Assembly: GCA_963513935.1 (NCBI GenBank)
Contig: OY740771.1
Span: forward strand, 17,591,349 to 17,655,348
From: Aphrophora alni
Lineage: Eukaryota; Arthropoda; Insecta; Hemiptera; Aphrophoridae
Direction of reading: 5' to 3'
DNA length: 64,000 nt
Below are positions 58,240 to 64,000 of this stretch, one piece after another. The position numbers and the translations under genes are program-made. The notes beneath the pieces are model-generated. The model was given only the letters and a program-made list of their open reading frames with translations, had not been told where the DNA came from and ran no database searches. Position 1 is the stretch's first letter. Each line of letters begins with the position of its first letter.

Positions 58240-58460
58240 GTTCCCTCTTGTAAGGCGCCGATACTGGCGCCAATGGAGTATTCAAGAGCCAATGGTTTTA
58301 TTTTTTGCTCTTTTCTTCTTTTTTATAATATGATTATGCTCCCGATAGGTTTAATGTAAACTTGTCCATGTAGTTTTGGGCTAAATCTTTCATCTTTCCT
58401 ATTCAAATCTTACGACACTTGACACTAGGCGATGTTGACCGAGTTTTTTGTTTTTTTAAA
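58240..58460. repeat. Family A repeat, weak copy
   Basis: GGCGCCAATGGAGTATTCAA, TTTTATTTTTTGCTC, TATGATTATGCTCCCGATAG and CTAAATCTTTCATCTTTCC loosely follow the family order. Confidence 0.35.
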
Positions 58461-60470
58461 AATAAGTAAAACAATAATCAAAACTCTGTCTTAGATCTAT
58501 TTTAATAATCGTTATGTTCTTATACGTACACAGAAAGTTTATTAGATAACATCTTACGTTTCTTAAAGTTCAAAGTACAAAGTGTAACACGAAGAATCCA
58601 TTACTTATCGTAATATTCCCTCAACATCGATCCGTTTCCATTATGAAGGGAGTTGCATGTTTGGTAAATTTTTGATTTGTCGATGCATGATAACTTTCAC
58701 TAAATCAACACTCTCTATTGCTTACATTTTAATAAAGATATATTGATCGGTCTTTAATATAATTAAATTTACCACATGGCGACATTAGTGGTGTTTCTTA
58801 TTTTGGAAGTTAAGACAAGTTAGAGTTTCATTCCGAAAATGTCTGGAACATATTGTTTTTAACAAGATAGTAACGACGGAAATAAAACTTTTTTTTAAAT
58901 ATCTTTAGATGTAATGAACCGATTTTATTGAAATTACTACAAAGCCTTCGTTATGTGCTCTAGCATGAAATCATGTGTTGATTTGATTGTGAATAATTGC
59001 AAAACACAACTGTCAAAATAGACGATATTATATATGAAAAATATAAATATTTTAGCTTTTTATGTACTTTTAGATGATTTAAAGAGTAAAAATTGAGTAA
59101 GGGCAGAGCACTTTCAGTACAGTAGATGATTAATAACTCCACTCAACGCAAACATTTTTGTACGTAACTAAATGTAATACATTTTTATATTATTTTTGAT
59201 TAAATTAATCGTCTTATAAAAAAGTTTACTTTTATGCAAACATCGTCCCCAAAAAAATAAATATTTAAACACATTTTTAAATGCATAAAGACTAAAATTG
59301 TTTAAAGCAATTGATTAAATTTATTATCTGACAGTACATAAAACGTTAAAATTTTAATAGTTTTTTAAAAATAAAAACGGCGTACTTTTATGATTACTCA
59401 TAGTTAAAGCGTTACCAACGTATTTTAAAGGATAGTTTCTATGTTTTTATTTGAAATTCTACGTGTTGTTTGTACTCTATACATCAAATATTGTATCCAA
59501 TACAGCAACTGGTTTGTAATTGTTCATTTTATATTTAATAAAAATAATCAGATCGATACGTGAATCATAAATCGATATATCGACGTATAAAGCTTATTGG
59601 CAAATCCTCTAAAAATAATACCCAAAGGTATTTTTTTTAGGTCTTTTAAGACATGTTAAATTGTATTGGTAAAGTATCCAATATACTAGTCTAGATTTGT
59701 TCAAAACTTTTTTAAACAAATTTCTAAAGATCAGAATTGTGTATCTTACTACATTATTAACATCGGCTAGCTCTGTAGACGATAGTCTCCACTCTCTTTG
59801 CTCTTGTTGTTTCTCGACCACTACTGCCCTCGTAGCATCAACTCCATACATTCGTGTAGGTTATTGGACCCTTTCGGATCTCCTTAACAGATAAACACAT
59901 TTTCTTGGGCGGTCATGATTGTCATTTAGATTTCTTAAGTAATTCTTGTTACCAAAACCACTACTCTGCTTAAAAAAACAAAAACATATTACTTATGTAA
60001 AACAGCCACTTCTTGAACGTGGTTATAATTTTCGAAATTCGGTAAGAGTATCTCTACACTACGATGAAATATAAGCGTGGGAAAATATCCTACAAGAATT
60101 ATAGATCATAGACGATTTTATAATTTGAAATCAATTACAGGGGTCATTGATATTAAGCCCCTGTATGGAGAATTAATGTCCTTATGCAAGGTTATCCTCG
60201 AATTACAGTGAAAGTTCAGAGAGAGAAGCTTTAAAAACTTCTTTTTTTTGCAGTGAAATATTTTTACTAACTCCACAGAACTAAATTACTTAAAAAATAT
60301 ATATTAACACACTTACATTTTCACAATTTTCATATCGGAACAATAGAATTTATATTTGATATCTGGTACTATGTTTGGAATTGTTTCCGTCTTTGATACG
60401 AGTCAACTTTTGTAAATATGATCCTTGTGACAACATGATTAGATAATGTTTATCAACGCTCAGTGAAAAA
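58461..60470. other. No features supported
   Basis: AT-rich. A less AT-rich patch at 59750-59890 holds a minus-strand frame starting MYGVDATRAVVVEKQQ and a GTAAGA donor. This might be an exon, but it has no recognisable family and a stop just before the ATG. Confidence 0.4.
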
Positions 60471-60539
60471 ATGTTTACTTCTTGGCTTCACCTATTGACA
60501 AAAGAAGTTGATGTCCGCCATTATGGTACTTACCCAGCT

Positions 60540-60990
60540 CCAAAATACAAAATATACAAAAACAGATCCTCTAAATACGTGGCGAATTTCCTCATCTTCC
60601 AAGTTTTCATCAATGACAGTTGGTCACCCATATCGTTCTTCATCATAAACATTTGTTCTTCCCTCATTGAAAAGCCTACACCATTTACGCACATTACTGT
60701 CATTCATTACACCTTCACCATAAAATTCAACAAACTGCCGGTGAATTTCAGCGGAGCAAAATTGTTTTGCGTTTAAAAACAGAATAACCCATCGCACTTC
60801 ACAATCGGCGGGTTTATTGATTAACATGGTGACAAACAAAGCAGTGTTACAATAGTGGCAGAGACATGAAATGAACTGACTGCATAGTTGGGGACTGGGC
60901 AAGAGTGGCTAACCTTGAGTGGGCTTCACGTGACAACCTGCGCGGTTGCAATGCGAAACGGTTCTTACTTAAAAAATGACCTCCCAAAAA
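60540..60990 (-). pseudogene. Mariner transposase N-terminal (HTH) fragment
   Basis: The frame starts at an ATG near 60827 and reads LINKPADCEVRWVILFLNAK, AEIHRQFVEFYGEGVMNDSN and VRKWCRLFNEGRTNVYDEER, then YG and a TGA where relatives continue with Arg-Pro. This is the paired-like helix-turn-helix DNA-binding domain of mariner transposases. The DD(D/E) catalytic half is absent. Upstream, GGGAGGTCATTTTTTAAGTA near 60980 may be the terminal inverted repeat. A truncated, inactive copy. Confidence 0.78.
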
Positions 60991-61034
60991 AATAACCCAA
61001 AAACTATAAAAAATAAAAAAATAACCCAAAACTT

Positions 61035-61205
61035 GGTTTCTTGCACCTTGTAGGAAATATAAAATGTTATTGCTAGATCAAAGGACCTTACTCAGTGGAT
61101 TAATTTATTTATAACTGTTTTTCTGAACCGTAATTGTATATTATCAATACTTTTTTGAAGGTGGTCATGGTTCAAAATTACATTTCTGACAATAACTTTG
61201 GTAGT
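61035..61205. repeat. Dispersed repeat shared with intron 2
   Basis: TTGTAGGAAATATAAAATG, GCTAGATCAAAGGACC, TTTTTCTGAACCG and AATTACATTTCTGACAATAA in order; the uninterrupted version of the 48520/49310 pieces. Confidence 0.6.
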
Positions 61206-62255
61206 TTATATTTAGCTTAAAAAGGGTCTTTCGAATGCAGTTCAAGGTCAGCAAGTTTAAGGCTGTAATAGTTTTTCTTTAGCTTAGAAACGGTCTTTCG
61301 AATGCAGTTCAAGGTCAGCAAGTTTAAGGCTGTAATAGTTTTTCTTTAGCTTAGAAACGGTCTTTCGAATGCAGTTCAAGGTCAGCAAGTTTTAGGCTGT
61401 AATGGTTTTTATTTAGCTTACGTACCCGCTGTGGAATGCAGTTCAAGGTAAGCAAGTTTTAGGCCTTAATAGTTTAGTGTCGGTTTAGAAAAAGAAAAAA
61501 AAATAATAATAATAGTAAAAAGTAAATTTATTTAGTTTACGAAACGTCTTTCAAATGCAGTTAAATTTAAGCAAGTTTTAGGCTGTAATAGTTTTTATTT
61601 AGCTTACAAACCGGCTGTCGAATGCAGTTCAAGTCAAGCAAGTTTTAGGCTGTAATGATTTTTATTTAGCTTACAAACCGGCTGTCGAATGCAGTTCAAG
61701 TCAAGCAAGTTATAGGCTGTAATGATTTTTATTTAGCTTACAAACCGGGTGTCGAATGTAGTTCAAGGTAAGCTAGTTTTAGGCTGTAATGGTTTTTATT
61801 TAGCTTACGTACCCGCTGTGGAATGCAGTTCAAGGTAAGCAAGTTTTAGGCCTTAATAGTTTAGTGTCGGTTTAGAAAAAGAAAAAAATAATAATAATAA
61901 TAGTAAAAAGTAAATTTATTTAGTGTACCAAACGTCTTTCAAATTCAGTTAAATTTAAGCAAGTTTTAGGCTGTAATAGTTTTTATTTAGCTTACAAACC
62001 GGCTGTCGAATGCAGTTCAAGTCAAGCAAGTTTTAGGCTGTAATGATTTTTATTTAGCTTACAAACCGGCTGTCGAATGCAGTTCAAGGTAGCTAGTTTT
62101 AGGCTGTAATGGTTTTTATTTAGCTTACAAACCGGGTGTCGAATGCAGTTTAAGGTAAGCTAGTTAAAGGCTGTAATGGTTTTTATTTAGCTTACAAACC
62201 GGGTGTCGAATGCAGTTCAAGGTAAGCAAGTTTTAGGCTGCTAACTTTAGTGTCA
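61206..62255. repeat. 67-bp tandem array with 388-bp higher-order unit
   Basis: The unit is AGCTTA-AAACCGGCTGTCGAA, TGCAGTTCAAGGTAAGCAAG, TTTTAGGCTGTAATGGTTTT, TATTT; GAATGCAG marks lie at 61233, 61300, 61368, 61434, 61620 and onwards. An insert with TTTAGTGTCGGTTTAGAAAA and AATAATAATAGTAAAAAG occurs at 61473 and 61861, 388 bp apart, each with several 67-bp units, so part of the array was duplicated as a block. A partial third insert closes the array. Confidence 0.9.
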
Positions 62256-62496
62256 GTTCAGAAAAAATATAAAGTAACCAAAGAATAACTAGTTTAATTT
62301 AACGCTATAATTTCTACAGTTATAACGCACACAGGTCAATCCTTATATTGACTATTTAATAACTAAAACCATTTGAACAGAAACAAACATGCAAGCATAA
62401 GCAGAGCATACAATCTTGATTAATAAATTCTAAGTACCTAAACAGAAAACTTAAAATAAAATGTACCACGTGTACTAAGCTTGGAGAAGTACTTAC

Positions 62497-62598
62497 CACT
62501 ACAAAGCCAACAGCAAAACTGAACACTTTCACAAGCTCCATAGTCAGTGATACGTTCTGCGCATGCGCCAAGAGTGGGAATTCACGACGTTTGGTCAT
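62497..62598 (-). CDS. Candidate first coding exon with signal peptide
   Basis: On the minus strand, the ATG at 62541-62539 (ACTATGG context) opens MELVKVFSFAVGFVV, a compact signal-peptide-like sequence, ending in phase 0 at a consensus GTAAGT donor (62496-62491). An in-frame ATG at 62598-62596 would add 19 residues (starting MTKRREF). It lies only about 10 nt after a TCAGT initiator motif, so scanning past it is likely. G+C rises and CpG-type sites appear, as around insect promoters. Downstream exons (lower coordinates) were not found; the 67-bp array would be in the first intron. Product unknown, presumably secreted or membrane. Confidence 0.42.
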
Positions 62599-62604
62599 GG
62601 TACT

Positions 62605-62609
62605 ACTGA
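62605..62609 (-). promoter_or_regulatory. Candidate TCAGT initiator
   Basis: TCAGT on the minus strand, the arthropod core-promoter initiator consensus, directly upstream of the candidate signal-peptide exon. No TATA box is evident about 30 bp upstream. Confidence 0.3.
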
Positions 62610-62639
62610 TACTGTTTGTTGCCGTAAGGCAGGTAGGCA

Positions 62640-63595
62640 CAATTGAGGGATTTTAACTTTTCCTTCCTGCCTGTACGTTTTAGCTCCTTTTAACTCCTTT
62701 TAAAACCATTAATTCTTGTGCACGAGTTTCATAGTTTATAATTTTATTCCTTTCTAAAATTATTTATTGTTCGGGAACATGGTGAGTGTATTTATGCTTG
62801 TAATTCGTTTGTTAATAATAAAATAACATTCACTTTGGTTAAACTATAACAAAAAATACCGTTATAGTGTTAAATTTGGTTTATTTTTCCCAAAGCTGGG
62901 TTTCAGTGTATATTTAGCTGCTTACGTTAACCCTTTTTTTTACTCCTAATTTCGATCTTATTTTTACATAAAGATAACCCCTTAAGGGTACTTCATTTAT
63001 TGCACTCTAAAATATCCTTATCACAGTTCCTTTTATTTAAGCCTGTGTAAATTAGTACTTTTAGATATGTGTATTATAAGTTTTCTTTTTAATTTCTACT
63101 ATAATGTAAATTAATAATGTTATTGTGAAATAAATATAATAACACTTAAAATCGAACGCAAAAACATTTCCATAATTATTACTCGTATACAGGGTAGGTA
63201 AAAGTTATTAGTAAACAAATAAAACTTCAAAATTTGAGCAGAAGAATATTCTGAAATAATATTTACGATCGTCAAAATTTCAGTTATATATTTTTAAATG
63301 TCATTTATACTAATGGTCATATCATAGCGATCACAAGACATCAAAACAATAGTTTGAAGTGGTTTTAAAATAATATGTACTTAATCATGACCCTTAAATA
63401 TCAAATTTTGTGCAGCTGGCATTCTGTAATATAAATCTCAAGGTCGGAAACCCACAGCTGCGTAAAATAAATGCGCGCCCTTATAATAATAATTATATAT
63501 TATTATTAGGTTTATTAAAGTAACTAATTGATTTGGATTTCAGTAGGCGTAGGAGAATAAAATTTAATACTCAATTTATCGGACACAACGACTTG

Positions 63596-63597
<2 letters not shown>
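62640..63597. other. No features supported
   Basis: AT-rich; TACAGGGTAGGTAAAAG near 63190 looks like one transposon terminus but no partner was found. Confidence 0.4.

Positions 63598-63676
<79 letters not shown>
63598..63676. repeat. AT microsatellite, Helitron target
   Basis: About 79 bp of pure alternating AT abutting the Helitron terminus. Confidence 0.95.
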
Positions 63677-63677
<1 letters not shown>

Positions 63678-63678
<1 letters not shown>

Positions 63679-64000
63679 TAGCTGTACCCGGCCACGCATT
63701 GCTGTGGCTCATCTGGTTAAATGGAAAATAAATAAAAGACATAAATAAAGACATAAATTAAAATATGTTTATTTAAACAATGCTTGTGGGTACACAATAT
63801 TTTTTGTAGTTCCATTGTTTGTGTATATATACAGATTATCTGGTTAACGTAGCAATCCGTTTCTAGATCTAAGCCACACAATTCTAAATTTTGGCCCTGA
63901 GCTTTGTTAATGGTAATTGCAAATGCCAATCGAATTGGGAACTGCAATCTCTTAAATTTAAATGGCATGTCTGTTGGAATTAAAGGAATGCGAGGAATGA
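63678..64000 (-). mobile_element. Helitron 3' end with helicase C-terminus, runs off the window
   Basis: Minus strand: PRIPLIPTDMPFKFKRLQFP, then AFAITINKAQGQNLELCGLD and LET are the last helicase motif of Helitron Rep/Hel proteins. A deletion of about 20 codons removes the usual SHGQLYVACSR block; another frame resumes at LYIYTNNGTTKNIVYPQALF and stop. The terminus has a GCCAC-loop-GTGGC hairpin, nine bases, then CTAG followed by host T, matching the Helitron CTRR-T rule. Inactive because of the deletion and frame change. Confidence 0.8.

Noticed and set aside
59609..59851. Minus-strand frame MYGVDATRAVVVEKQQ as exon 2 of the signal-peptide gene
   Set aside because: Starts directly after a stop with no usable acceptor in frame; cannot be joined to 62497 in phase 0.
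63524..63754. Tyr-Ile repeat protein
   Set aside because: Translation of an AT dinucleotide repeat; similar cases at 47768-47992 and 24601-24786 (poly-K and Arg-Glu from T and CT runs).

Overview
The window looks like nuclear DNA from an insect with a large, AT-rich, repeat-laden genome. Coding exons are short, with GT-AG junctions and introns of up to 8.5 kb. Short runs of the arthropod telomere motif TTAGG occur, and there are remnants of mariner, Helitron, non-LTR and Penelope-like transposable elements. There is no bacterial gene organisation, operon or CRISPR array. A sap-feeding hemipteran would fit, but that is only a guess.

The one gene that can be assembled end to end is a plus-strand, six-exon sugar transporter of the facilitated trehalose/glucose transporter (Tret1-like) type. 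It has a TATA box at 39357, its start codon at 39432 and its stop at 56479-56481. All six exons join in frame to 467 codons. The exception is a TAG at codon 54 in exon 2, where the family has a conserved tryptophan (TGG). The locus is therefore a young pseudogene, a null allele or sequence error, or (least likely) a recoded site.

Region by region: 1-6 kb holds a candidate first exon at the left edge, a long fold-back repeat around an AT microsatellite, and dispersed repeats. 6-8.5 kb holds a small inverted-repeat element carrying a well-formed hammerhead-ribozyme motif, then two dispersed repeat families and a GC-rich hairpin island. 9.5-16 kb is dominated by diverged tandem and segmental duplications. 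16-25 kb holds more repeats, a Penelope-like reverse transcriptase scrap and the 3' end of a non-LTR element. 26-32 kb has an unidentified minus-strand coding exon, a 60-bp minisatellite, a palindromic Tc1/mariner-type MITE and orphan minus-strand ORFs. 32.7 kb has a second hammerhead-like motif, followed by a long stretch with nothing recognisable. 37.1-39.0 kb is an 11-copy, 182-bp satellite that ends about 440 bp before the transporter start codon.

The transporter introns carry a fold-back element, a decayed sister of the hammerhead element, an antisense RNase H/zinc-knuckle fragment and a 460-bp MITE. Downstream, 56.5-64 kb has a decayed non-LTR ORF2, a mariner N-terminus, a 67-bp tandem array with higher-order structure, a probable minus-strand first exon encoding a signal peptide, and a Helitron 3' end inserted into an AT microsatellite.

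No multi-gene system was recognised. The most interesting items are the hammerhead-bearing mini-elements, the in-frame TAG at a conserved Trp, and the telomere-motif satellite beside the promoter. All calls are by eye; repeat identities and boundaries are approximate.
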